This document shows positions 1 to 6,689 of a stretch of DNA of 20,679 bases, piece by piece. Position 1 is the first letter of the stretch. Every line of letters starts with the position of its first letter. Origin of the DNA: a virus; the IMG/VR virus record IMGVR_UViG_3300042351_001689, positions 1 to 20,679 of that record, one strand, 5' to 3'. Made by a program: the position numbers and the translations under genes. The notes below the pieces were generated by a model that saw nothing but the letters and a program-made list of their open reading frames with translations, searched no databases and was not told the origin of the DNA.

Positions 1-1
1 G

Positions 2-1699
2 ATACGTTGGGAGAATTTTCTTTCGACGGGTAATGTGTTTACAGAGATTGACTTTATTGCCCATAAGTCAACACTCATCGTAGGTGAGAATGGGGCTGGT
101 AAGTCAACTCTGCTTGATGCGTTGTGCTTTGCACTGTACGGTAAGCCGTTCCGTAAAATTAACAAACCACAACTCATTAACTCCATCAACTCAAAGGGGC
201 TAGAGGTTGAGGTAGAATTCAGTATTGGTAGGCGCGAGTATAAAGTACGTCGTGGGATGAAGCCTACCGTGTTTGAAATCCTACAAGATGGTAAGCCGAT
301 CAACCAAGATGCGGAAGCAAAAGACTACCAGGAGATGTTTGAGAGAAGTATTCTCAAACTAAGTCATAAGTCATTCTCACAGATTGTTATTCTTGGAAGT
401 GCAGCATTCGTACCTTTCATGCAACTATCAGCAGCCAACCGTAGAGAGGTCATCGAGGATTTGCTCGATATTCAAATCTTCTCTACGATGAACTCCTTGC
501 TCAAGCACAAACTATCGGCTAACCGTGATAGCATTCTCACAACCGATATGAGCATCAAAGGTGCTGGTGAGAAGATAGAGCTATACAAGAGACATATTGA
601 ATCGTTGAAGCAGAACACTGAAGAGTTGATTGCCCAGAAACAAGAGCAGATCAACAGCTTCAACACTAATATCGATACCTCTAACAGTACCGCAACAACA
701 CTCCAGTCAGAGGTTGCAGAGTTGCAAGCAAGCATTGCCGATCAAGATAAGATGAGATCCAAGCTGGATAAGCTTCGCGATATTGCAAGACAAATTGACA
801 GTAAACTGGATAAGATCCAAAGAGAGACTGAGTTCTTTTCTGCACACGATGACTGTCCAACATGCCGTCAAGGTATTGCCCATGAGCATAAGACACAAAT
901 CGTTGAAAAGGGTAACACCCAGATAAGTGAGATTCAAGCAGGTAAGGAAAAAATATCTGAAGAGCTTGAAACCATAAACAACAGACTCGCTGATATCTCA
1001 ACTACTACCTCTATTATTACAGCAAAGAATAGAGAGGTGTCAGATATACTCATTCAATGCCGTACATGGTCAGGGTTTGTTAATGATATCGAGAAGGAGA
1101 TTGACAAGCTTAAGAACAGCAACAAGCAAATTGAAACAAATAACACTGAGCTCAAAACGCTAAAATCAGATCTCCTGGCTCTTATTACTTCAAAAGAGTC
1201 ACTCATTGTTGATAAGCAAGTTCTGGATATTGCTAACACGCTATTAAAGGACTCAGGTATCAAGACGAAAATTATTAAGCAGTATGTTCCGATTATGAAT
1301 AAACTGATTAATAAATACCTGGCTTCAATGGAATTCTTTGTTAACTTCGAGTTAAACGAGAGTTTTGAAGAAACAATTAAATCGAGGTTTAGAGATGATT
1401 TCAGTTACGAATCTTTTAGCGAGGGTGAAAAATCACGCATTGATTTGGCTTTGCTATTCACCTGGAGAGCTGTGGCTAAGCTGCGCAATAGCGCTAGTAC
1501 TAATCTACTCATACTAGATGAAGTATTTGATAGCTCAATGGACGTACAGGGTAGTGATGAGTTGATGAAAATCTTACAAACACTCGCCACTGATACCAAC
1601 ATATTTGTTATCAGCCACAAGACCGATCAACTGATTGATAAATTTAATCACTTAATTAGATTTGAAAAACATAAGAACTTTTCAAGGATGGCATCATGA
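2..1699 (+). CDS. 46: gp46-like SbcC/Rad50 recombination endonuclease subunit (5' partial)
   Basis: ATPase subunit of the phage gp46-gp47 (Rad50-Mre11/SbcCD type) complex, which resects DNA ends for recombination-dependent replication and helps degrade host DNA. The frame is open to the left edge, and residues before the GTG at 35 (IRWENFLSTGNV) resemble the strand that starts this family, so the true start is upstream of the window. Visible motifs are Walker A GENGAGKST (about 83-109), a coiled coil with a zinc-hook CPTC (about 850-865), the ABC signature SFSEGEKSR (about 1410-1440), Walker B NLLILDEVFD (about 1501-1530) and the H-loop VISHK (about 1606-1620). The segment PFMQLSAANRREVIEDLL is also typical of T4 gp46. 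Its stop overlaps the next start as ATGA. The function is secure by family; only the N-terminus is missing. Confidence 0.95.
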   Translation: MRWENFLSTGNVFTEIDFIAHKSTLIVGENGAGKSTLLDALCFALYGKPFRKINKPQLINSINSKGLEVEVEFSIGRREYKVRRGMKPTVFEILQDGKPINQDAEAKDYQEMFERSILKLSHKSFSQIVILGSAAFVPFMQLSAANRREVIEDLLDIQIFSTMNSLLKHKLSANRDSILTTDMSIKGAGEKIELYKRHIESLKQNTEELIAQKQEQINSFNTNIDTSNSTATTLQSEVAELQASIADQDKMRSKLDKLRDIARQIDSKLDKIQRETEFFSAHDDCPTCRQGIAHEHKTQIVEKGNTQISEIQAGKEKISEELETINNRLADISTTTSIITAKNREVSDILIQCRTWSGFVNDIEKEIDKLKNSNKQIETNNTELKTLKSDLLALITSKESLIVDKQVLDIANTLLKDSGIKTKIIKQYVPIMNKLINKYLASMEFFVNFELNESFEETIKSRFRDDFSYESFSEGEKSRIDLALLFTWRAVAKLRNSASTNLLILDEVFDSSMDVQGSDELMKILQTLATDTNIFVISHKTDQLIDKFNHLIRFEKHKNFSRMAS

Positions 1700-1929
1700 G
1701 TTTTTTAGCTGAATTTGTAGATGGTGGTGTAGGGTGTATGCGTAACGACTGCAGGATTCAAGACGGTGGAGGGATGCAGACAATGGCCTATTACCCGCCC
1801 GTATATAATGCCCAGGGTGTAAACATTAACCCTGATATGAATGTAACAACTTATAATAGACGCTGCACATCGTGTGGAAAGTCGTGGACGGAGAGCATGC
1901 AAAATGGTGTACGAATTAGTCAATCCTGA
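1696..1929 (+). CDS. Small conserved phage protein with CxxC motif, unknown function
   Basis: A 77-residue protein that starts at an ATG overlapping the gp46 stop (ATGA), which implies translational coupling. It has an N-terminal CMRNDC segment, then QDGGGMQT and a C-terminal RRCTSCGKSW. The four cysteines in two pairs could bind one zinc, like a small zinc ribbon, although the spacing is irregular. I recall similar proteins in T4-like phages, but no function is known to me. The 3' end overlaps the deformylase start by 26 bp. A role beside gp46 is only suggested by position. Confidence 0.8.
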   Translation: MSFLAEFVDGGVGCMRNDCRIQDGGGMQTMAYYPPVYNAQGVNINPDMNVTTYNRRCTSCGKSWTESMQNGVRISQS

Positions 1930-2422
1930 TAATGAAATCCTAAGAACAAAGATCAACACATTCAATTTTACAACCCCTCCAATTGATCCTGTTGAACTAG
2001 CAAATAACCTAATTGAAACTCTTATTAAGCATAAGAGTATAGGTATATCAGCCAATGAATGTGGACTACCATACAGAGCGTTTGCATTACACTCTGTTGA
2101 TCCTCTTGTGATGTTTAATCCAAGAATTGTGGATGAAACCACCGAACACATCGTGCTCGATGAAATGTGTGCATCGCAAACAAATCTGGTTGTAAAAATT
2201 AAACGACCTAAGATTATTAAAGTGCGATACCAAGACGTTTATGGTGATGTGCATAACGAGAAGTTTATTGGTATGACCGCTCGTGCGATCTTACATGAAC
2301 TTGACCACCTCAATGGGATGGTATATACTAAAAGAGCTAATCAAATTCACTTGCAAAGAGCAATGAATAAGAAAAAACAGCTCGATAGACAACAAGCACG
2401 TGCACTGAAGCAAGCTATATAA
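1904..2422 (+). CDS. def: Peptide deformylase-like protein
   Basis: Polypeptide (peptide) deformylase family, a metalloenzyme that removes the N-formyl group from nascent bacterial proteins; versions occur in many marine T4-like phages. The 172-residue product has degenerate motif 1 GISANECG (47-54; usual GxGxAAxQ), motif 2 DEMCAS (86-91; usual EGCLS, metal ligand Cys89) and intact motif 3 HELDH (131-135; two His ligands and catalytic Glu132). The C-terminal tail is rich in Lys, Arg and Gln. I chose the ATG at 1904 because translation then begins MVYELVNPDN, the usual start of the fold. The upstream GTG at 1874 only adds residues inside the overlapping gene. All metal ligands and the catalytic Glu are present, so activity is plausible despite the loss of the usual Gln in motif 1 and Gly and Leu in motif 2. 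Confidence 0.88.
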   Translation: MVYELVNPDNEILRTKINTFNFTTPPIDPVELANNLIETLIKHKSIGISANECGLPYRAFALHSVDPLVMFNPRIVDETTEHIVLDEMCASQTNLVVKIKRPKIIKVRYQDVYGDVHNEKFIGMTARAILHELDHLNGMVYTKRANQIHLQRAMNKKKQLDRQQARALKQAI

Positions 2423-2427
2423 TCTAT

Positions 2428-2441
2428 CGTGGCCTTCCACG
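2428..2441 (+). other. Short hairpin in the deformylase-membrane protein gap
   Basis: The stretch CGTGG-CCTT-CCACG forms a perfect 5-bp GC-rich stem with a 4-base loop. It sits in the only untranslated bases between the deformylase stop and the TTG start at 2460. No U-run follows, so it is not a convincing intrinsic terminator. It could trim or stabilise the transcript, or be chance. Confidence 0.3.
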
Positions 2442-2459
2442 TAAACTAGGAGTTATATT

Positions 2460-2624
2460 TTGATTTCACTTGTTCCCGACCCACGCTGGCACCGTAACAT
2501 CAGCTTTGTTAAAAGCGCACTACGGATTATCGCTGGCACCTCCCTCATCTTTGGTAATCTGTTACTTACAGGTATTTTCCTTATACTCGCTGAAATTCTC
2601 GGTGTTGTAGAGGAGATTGTATGA
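2460..2624 (+). CDS. Small single-helix membrane protein
   Basis: A 54-residue protein starting at TTG, preceded by a good AGGAG at 2448-2452. It runs MISLVPDPRWHRNISF and ends LAEILGVVEEIV. A polar N-terminus with Pro, Trp and His leads into one long hydrophobic helix (about residues 21-50) with a short acidic tail. Its stop overlaps the MazG-like start (ATGA at 2621). The pattern 'PxWxRxISFxKSxxRI...EI(L/I)GxxEE' looks like a conserved small phage protein, but no function is known to me. The GC-rich codon use and clean overlap with the next gene support a real gene. Confidence 0.7.
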   Translation: MISLVPDPRWHRNISFVKSALRIIAGTSLIFGNLLLTGIFLILAEILGVVEEIV

Positions 2625-2890
2625 CGCCAAGAACCGATGAAGCTCTCATAATCTTACAAGAAGAATGTGCAGAGGTCATCCAAAGCATTTCAAAAATTAA
2701 AAGATTCGGTATGGATCAAGCATACGAAGGTCAAGAGCATAATCGCACTCGATTTCAAAAAGAAGTGGGCGACGTGCTTGCACTGATTGATATTTTAATT
2801 GAAGAACAGGTGCTTGAGCAGGATGCACTTTCTCAATTTAAAATTGATAAGATTAACAAACTAAAGAAATTTTCAAATTTATATGTCTAA
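2621..2890 (+). CDS. MazG-like nucleoside triphosphate pyrophosphohydrolase
   Basis: An 89-residue all-alpha NTP pyrophosphohydrolase of the MazG-like family, which converts (d)NTPs to NMPs plus pyrophosphate. The metal-binding pattern is visible: EECAE (14-18) in the first helix and KEVGDVLALID (47-57, with Glu48 and Asp51) in the second. The length fits single-domain phage MazG proteins. It overlaps the membrane protein upstream (ATGA) and queE downstream by 8 bp, so it is translated with the modification genes. Possible jobs are cleaning the nucleotide pool or lowering host ppGpp, as proposed for phage MazG. The substrate cannot be read from sequence. Confidence 0.85.
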   Translation: MTPRTDEALIILQEECAEVIQSISKIKRFGMDQAYEGQEHNRTRFQKEVGDVLALIDILIEEQVLEQDALSQFKIDKINKLKKFSNLYV

Positions 2891-3734
2891 GCTTAAAGTA
2901 TCAGAACTGTTTTATTCTATTCAAGGTGAGGGTCGCTACATGGGCGTACCTTCAGTGTTTCTTCGTACATTCGGCTGTAACTTTACTTGTGACGGCTTCG
3001 GAATGGATCCAGGAGAAAAGAGTAATGAGAGAAATATTATTGCGATTAAGTCGGATGAGTATACTGACTATAAAAAGCTGCCCCTCGTTTCTACTGGGTG
3101 TGATTCGTATGCTTCTTGGGATGTTAGGTTTAAGCATCTTAGTCCTGTTGTATCTACTGATAGTCTCGCCGATACGATTGTGGATCTACTACCGCACAAG
3201 AGGTGGGAAGATGAACATCTTGTAATCACAGGAGGTGAGCCGCTTCTGGGATGGCAACGTGCATACCCTGACCTACTGAGTCATCCAAAGTTTGACTCAC
3301 TCAAAGAACTGACGTTTGAAACAAACGGTACACAAGAGTTGTCTCAAGAGTTTTATAACTACCTAAGTGAGTGGACGTTTAGCAGTCGATTCTACGATGC
3401 ATTGACATTTTCTATCTCACCTAAGCTTTCCTCATCAGGTGAATCATGGGAAGATGCTATTAAGCCAGATATTGTAGCCCAGTACTGCTCAGTAGGCTAT
3501 GCATACCTTAAGTTCGTTGTATCAACGGAAGAGCACGTTAAAGAGGCGGAGGCAGCTGTTGATGCATATCGTAAGAATGGTTTCGATGGTCCTGTTTATC
3601 TCATGCCTGTCGGCGGGGTTGAGCGGGTGTACAGTCTTAATAATAGGCAAGTGGCTGAGTACGCAATGCGAAAAGGTTGGCGTTACAGCGATCGATTACA
3701 AGTTCCTTTGTTCAAGAACGAATGGGGAACCTAA
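2883..3734 (+). CDS. queE: 7-carboxy-7-deazaguanine synthase QueE, phage type with expanded cluster loop
   Basis: Radical SAM enzyme converting 6-carboxy-tetrahydropterin to 7-carboxy-7-deazaguanine (CDG), the third step of preQ0 synthesis. The N-terminus ELFYSIQGEGRYMGVPSVF and FLRTFGCNFTC are diagnostic, and the SAM-binding GGEP is present (about residues 117-120). Canonical QueE carries CX3CX2C. Here Cys32 and Cys36 are followed by GFGMD, and the third cysteine is most likely Cys73 in TGCDSYASW, giving CX3CX36C. The intervening polar segment is therefore an insertion in the cluster loop. The 283 residues exceed the roughly 220 of E. coli QueE. The ATG overlaps the MazG-like gene by 8 bp. 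QueC, QueD, FolE and QueF in the same window support the assignment. Confidence 0.92.
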   Translation: MSKLKVSELFYSIQGEGRYMGVPSVFLRTFGCNFTCDGFGMDPGEKSNERNIIAIKSDEYTDYKKLPLVSTGCDSYASWDVRFKHLSPVVSTDSLADTIVDLLPHKRWEDEHLVITGGEPLLGWQRAYPDLLSHPKFDSLKELTFETNGTQELSQEFYNYLSEWTFSSRFYDALTFSISPKLSSSGESWEDAIKPDIVAQYCSVGYAYLKFVVSTEEHVKEAEAAVDAYRKNGFDGPVYLMPVGGVERVYSLNNRQVAEYAMRKGWRYSDRLQVPLFKNEWGT

Positions 3735-4718
3735 TTGAAGATATTTGTCTTCTGTCATAATGCCATAACAAAGCCGGCAGGTGGAGTTATGGTGTTGTTT
3801 AGAATTGCTGAGTCACTGATCAAGGCTGGGTATGATGCATGTGTTCTCATACCTGGTGAGTTGTATTCAGAAGAAAATAAAGCAGACTACAGACCTACAT
3901 GGTTTAAAACTGACGTACCTGTTACTAACAGAATCTCAGACATAACAAGTAACGATGTTGTGTTTATTCATGAAGAGGCAGTCTGGGCATTTCACGAGTT
4001 AAAAAAGAATAACCCAAGACATGTAATGATTAACCAAGGTGCCCAGTGCACTATGTGTAACGAACACATAAGCTATGCCGATACAAAAATGATGTATCAA
4101 TCGGCTCTAGGCGTACTTGTTGTTTCTGACTATATTGCTGATACTCTTCATACACTATTCAACATACCGAAGAATAAAATCTTCACTTTGAATAATGTCA
4201 ATCTTATCTCTCCTATATTTAAACCCGGAGTAAAAAAGAATAAGATTCTAATCATGCGTAAAGCCATACGCGTTACCAACATATCCAACGACATGCTGGT
4301 AAAAATTATACGTGAAAGGTACAACTGGGAAGTTGAGTTAGTAAAAGATCTTACACACGAACAAATGGCACGTTCAATGGCAGAGTCAAAGATCTTCGTT
4401 TTTCTTTGTCAGGACTGCGGTGAAGGATTTGGTATACCACCATTCGAAGCAGCAATATCAGGTTGTAAGGTAATAGGTTACAGCGGTCTTGGTGGTAGAA
4501 GTAGGTACGATTATCCTAACTTCACCGAGATTGAATATAACGATGTAAACAACTTTATTAAAGAAGTTGATTACTGGGTCCGCGAACTCTACCATACAAA
4601 TATATTAGAATATTCACCGAGAGCAGAGTTTGTTCGTGATCGGTTGAGTAGAGAGCGAGATATCAATTATTTCTACAACGATGTAAAACACGCAATAACA
4701 AGGATATTAAATGGGTAA
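3735..4718 (+). CDS. GT4-type glycosyltransferase
   Basis: A GT-B fold retaining glycosyltransferase (GT4-like) of 327 residues. The N-terminal Rossmann half begins KIFVFCHNA and carries the glycine-rich GGVMVLFRIAESL. The C-terminal half has the nucleotide-sugar signature CGEGFGIPPFEAAISG (about 227-242) followed by CKVIGYSGLGG. The start is TTG at 3735, directly after the queE stop, with TGGGG a few bases upstream. Its stop overlaps queD by 8 bp, so it is embedded in the deazaguanine operon. It could glycosylate DNA, phage proteins or host surface sugars; placement makes a DNA role worth considering, but sequence alone does not decide. Cys-rich NQGAQCTMCNEH near the middle is unusual. Confidence 0.85.
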   Translation: MKIFVFCHNAITKPAGGVMVLFRIAESLIKAGYDACVLIPGELYSEENKADYRPTWFKTDVPVTNRISDITSNDVVFIHEEAVWAFHELKKNNPRHVMINQGAQCTMCNEHISYADTKMMYQSALGVLVVSDYIADTLHTLFNIPKNKIFTLNNVNLISPIFKPGVKKNKILIMRKAIRVTNISNDMLVKIIRERYNWEVELVKDLTHEQMARSMAESKIFVFLCQDCGEGFGIPPFEAAISGCKVIGYSGLGGRSRYDYPNFTEIEYNDVNNFIKEVDYWVRELYHTNILEYSPRAEFVRDRLSRERDINYFYNDVKHAITRILNG

Positions 4719-5181
4719 ATTTATTAGTACAAAGACATATGGGCACGAAAGAGGGTACGCAGTTGCATACCGTCAATGGCGTGCTGATACGCATTGCAAC
4801 CTAATTCATGGATATGCACTAGCTTTCCATTTTGAGTTTGAGTGTAATGAGGATGATCTCGATGCACGTAACTGGTGTGTTGACTTCGGCGGTTATAAGT
4901 CGTTGAAGAGTAAACTCGACGACTGGTTCGATCATACATTCCTATCCGCCGAGGATGATCCAGAGTTGAAAACATGGGAGGATCTACACACCCGCAAGCT
5001 ACTAAAGTTAGTTGTTGTGGATAGGGTAGGATGTGAGGGACTCTCAAAATTCTTATCTGATTATATTCAAGAGATTTGGATGCCTGAGAACGGCTATGGT
5101 GATGGACGTGTACGTCTCCGTATGGTCAAGGTCATGGAAACACCTTCAAACTCAGCCAGCTGGGTTGCTGACTGGGTGTAA
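4711..5181 (+). CDS. queD: 6-carboxy-5,6,7,8-tetrahydropterin synthase QueD
   Basis: QueD/6-pyruvoyl-tetrahydropterin synthase family (T-fold), converting dihydroneopterin triphosphate to 6-carboxy-tetrahydropterin, the second step of preQ0 synthesis. Visible motifs are THCNLIHGYAL (27-37; catalytic Cys29 and zinc His), CVDFGGYKSLK (with the usual DF..lK), LDDWFDHTFL (catalytic Asp-His) and METPSNSASW near the C-terminus (pterin-binding Glu). The canonical zinc HGH is HGY here, with extra His28 and His40 that might complete the site. At 156 residues it is longer than E. coli QueD (about 120) because of an insertion before the C-terminal motif. The ATG overlaps the glycosyltransferase stop by 8 bp. 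Confidence 0.9.
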   Translation: MGKFISTKTYGHERGYAVAYRQWRADTHCNLIHGYALAFHFEFECNEDDLDARNWCVDFGGYKSLKSKLDDWFDHTFLSAEDDPELKTWEDLHTRKLLKLVVVDRVGCEGLSKFLSDYIQEIWMPENGYGDGRVRLRMVKVMETPSNSASWVADWV

Positions 5182-5217
5182 TTACACAACAAATAACTCT
5201 TATTTAAAAGGAAAAGC

Positions 5218-5895
5218 ATGTCACTTCAAGCAGGTAAAACCGACCCAGAATTGGGCGCAAAAGTAGAAGCATATCTTCGTAGTAAAGGTGTACACACACC
5301 AACAGTAAGCGAAGCACTTTCAGTAGATAGTAAAAAGAAGATTGCTAAAATTGAAAAACAGTTTGCTGTAATTATGGAGACCCTCGGGCTCGACCTTACC
5401 GATGACTCGCTGATGGATACACCAAAGCGTGTTGCAAAGATGTTTACTAACGAGATCTTCTGGGGGTTGCAACCTGAGAACTTCCCTAAGTGTACGGTCA
5501 TCGATAACAAAATGGGATACGATGAAATGGTTATCGAGAAAGATATCACTGTAATGTCAAACTGTGAGCACCATTTTGTTACCATCGACGGTAAGGCACA
5601 TATCGCATACATTCCAAAGGATAAAGTACTCGGCCTGTCTAAGATGAACCGCATTGTTGAGTACTTTTCACGCCGCCCACAAGTTCAGGAGCGTATTGCC
5701 GAGCAAGTATACCATGCACTGAGCTTTATTCTCGGCACAGAAGACGTCGCAGTTGTTATTGAAGGCACTCACTACTGCGTTAAGTCTCGTGGTGTCGAGG
5801 ATCATAATTCCTCCACCCTTACCGCCAAGCTAGGTGGGTGCTTCAGAGCTGAGCCTGAAACCCGTGCTGAATTTATGGCTTTGATTCGCAAATAA
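5218..5895 (+). CDS. folE: GTP cyclohydrolase I (FolE)
   Basis: GTP cyclohydrolase I makes dihydroneopterin triphosphate from GTP, the entry step for both folate and 7-deazaguanine pathways. The 225-residue protein has the full signature: DTPKRVAKMF (67-76), SNCEHHF (114-120; zinc Cys116 and His119), GLSKMNRIVEYFSRRPQVQE (139-158, substrate pocket) and HYCVKSRGV (185-193; zinc Cys187). The N-terminal 40 residues are a polar extension typical of GTP cyclohydrolases. The ATG at 5218 has AAAAGGA upstream. It follows queD after a 36-base gap, one of the larger intergenic gaps here, so some independent translation or transcription is possible. Confidence 0.97.
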   Translation: MSLQAGKTDPELGAKVEAYLRSKGVHTPTVSEALSVDSKKKIAKIEKQFAVIMETLGLDLTDDSLMDTPKRVAKMFTNEIFWGLQPENFPKCTVIDNKMGYDEMVIEKDITVMSNCEHHFVTIDGKAHIAYIPKDKVLGLSKMNRIVEYFSRRPQVQERIAEQVYHALSFILGTEDVAVVIEGTHYCVKSRGVEDHNSSTLTAKLGGCFRAEPETRAEFMALIRK

Positions 5896-5905
5896 GGAAA
5901 TCACT

Positions 5906-6055
5906 ATGAGTTGTAACGGTGATTGCTATCAAGGACGTTGGTGTGATTGTAAGGATGAGTCCTACAACAACGGCATCGATGAAACGAAATATGCATACGT
6001 CTGGGGATGCGCATTGGTGTTTGCTGTTGGAATACTGGCCTGGCTAGTCAAATAA
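5906..6055 (+). CDS. Small cysteine-rich single-pass membrane protein
   Basis: A 49-residue product with ATG at 5906 and an AAGGAAA ribosome site 10 bases after the folE stop. It begins MSCNGDCYQGRWCDCKDE, with Cys3, Cys7, Cys13 and Cys15. A polar linker leads to a C-terminal hydrophobic helix (about residues 29-48, YAYVWGCALVFAVGILAWLV). The layout suggests a small metal- or disulfide-bearing head anchored in the membrane. Small 'CxxDCxQGRxCxC' membrane proteins recur in phage genomes, but I know no function. The TAA stop lies close to a hairpin and a repeated GTCAAA (see the stem-loop entry). Confidence 0.72.
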   Translation: MSCNGDCYQGRWCDCKDESYNNGIDETKYAYVWGCALVFAVGILAWLVK

Positions 6056-6309
6056 CACAAACAAATTCATCCCCGAGAGTCAAAAAAGACGGTATCGGGG
6101 ATGAGGTTATAAAAGAACTGTATGCACAGTTTGAGAGCGCCGGTGTGGATGACTTCCGTAATATGTGTAAGGAAGCAATAAGTAACTCCTCCGGTAAGCC
6201 TGAAACAAAACGTAAGTTTATTGGCTTGTTAGACCGTGCTACGAATAAGAACGATATGGTTATGAAAATTACTAATTACTTTTTAGCAGGCGAGGGGAGA
6301 GGTGTATGA
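6007..6309 (+). CDS. Conserved small phage protein, unknown function; start uncertain
   Basis: The recognisable part is the stretch from about VKKDGIGDEVIKELYAQF through MCKEAISNSSGKPETKRKF to the end DMVMKITNYFLAGEG. It is a helical protein of about 76 residues of a kind I associate with T4-like phage genomes, with no known function. The only ATG in frame (6007) lies within the preceding membrane-protein gene, has GGGG touching the ATG, and would add residues MRIGVCCWNTG that look like an out-of-frame reading of that gene. Alternatives are an ATA at 6052, a GTG at 6145, or entry from the upstream frame. The 3' end overlaps the next gene as ATGA. The body of the gene is firm; the start is not. 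Confidence 0.7.
   Translation: MRIGVCCWNTGLASQITQTNSSPRVKKDGIGDEVIKELYAQFESAGVDDFRNMCKEAISNSSGKPETKRKFIGLLDRATNKNDMVMKITNYFLAGEGRGV
6068..6103 (+). other. Stem-loop near the start of the small conserved gene
   Basis: CATCCCCGA (6068-6076) is followed 18 bases later by its exact complement TCGGGGATG (6095-6103), a perfect 9-bp GC-rich stem. Inside the loop GTC and GAC flank an A6 run and could add three pairs. It lies 13 bases after the TAA of the 49-residue membrane protein and inside the coding body of the next gene, so it is not placed as a terminator. It may control translation of the downstream frame. Confidence 0.55.
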
Positions 6310-6689
6310 ACGGTAAAATGTATCTTGCAAGATTTACAAATAAAGAATCGGGCTCTGTTGACTTCTTTAAGTTTGGACACACTTCTTCCTACGATGCAAT
6401 GGATAGGTTTACTTACAGCCCATTCCAGTATTCAAAATGGGATATAAAAATTATGAAGACTGTGTATGGGCCTCTCGAACAAATGAAAGGCATTGAAGAA
6501 ACATTCAAGGCCTTTTATCCAAAAAATATATGGGTTGAAGAAAAAATATCTGGGGTAACAGAGGTTGTTCAATTGACTCAGCAACAAGTTGATCGTATAA
6601 TAGATCGTATGTCTTGGATCAACACTGTCTATTACAAGCAGCGTGAGCGTGATAAACAGTATCAACAACCAGAGGAAACTAATGATTAA
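6306..6689 (+). CDS. Phage protein, possibly GIY-YIG-like fold
   Basis: A 127-residue protein starting MNGKMYLARFTN. The N-terminal pattern 'YLARFTN..G..DFFKFGHTS..DAMDRF' resembles the strands and Arg-bearing helix of GIY-YIG/T5orf172-like nuclease domains (Tyr/Gly strand, 'K.G.T', then Arg). A clear catalytic Glu context is seen only as EETFKAFYP or WVEEKISG. The C-terminus is helical and ends in a Gln- and Glu-rich tail. The start overlaps the preceding stop (ATGA), and the stop overlaps dpdA by 8 bp. Alternatives are a non-enzymatic conserved phage protein. I am sure it is a gene but not of the fold. Confidence 0.75.
   Translation: MNGKMYLARFTNKESGSVDFFKFGHTSSYDAMDRFTYSPFQYSKWDIKIMKTVYGPLEQMKGIEETFKAFYPKNIWVEEKISGVTEVVQLTQQQVDRIIDRMSWINTVYYKQRERDKQYQQPEETND

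Noticed and set aside
472-735. Minus-strand open frames across the gp46 gene and elsewhere (for example 1705-2151, 11913-12278)
   Set aside because: They lie opposite strong + strand genes, have no ribosome site or recognisable protein, and are low-complexity or Cys/Ser/Leu-rich shadows.
2428-2441. Intrinsic terminator after the deformylase gene
   Set aside because: The 5-bp stem has no U-run and the next gene follows directly with a good ribosome site.
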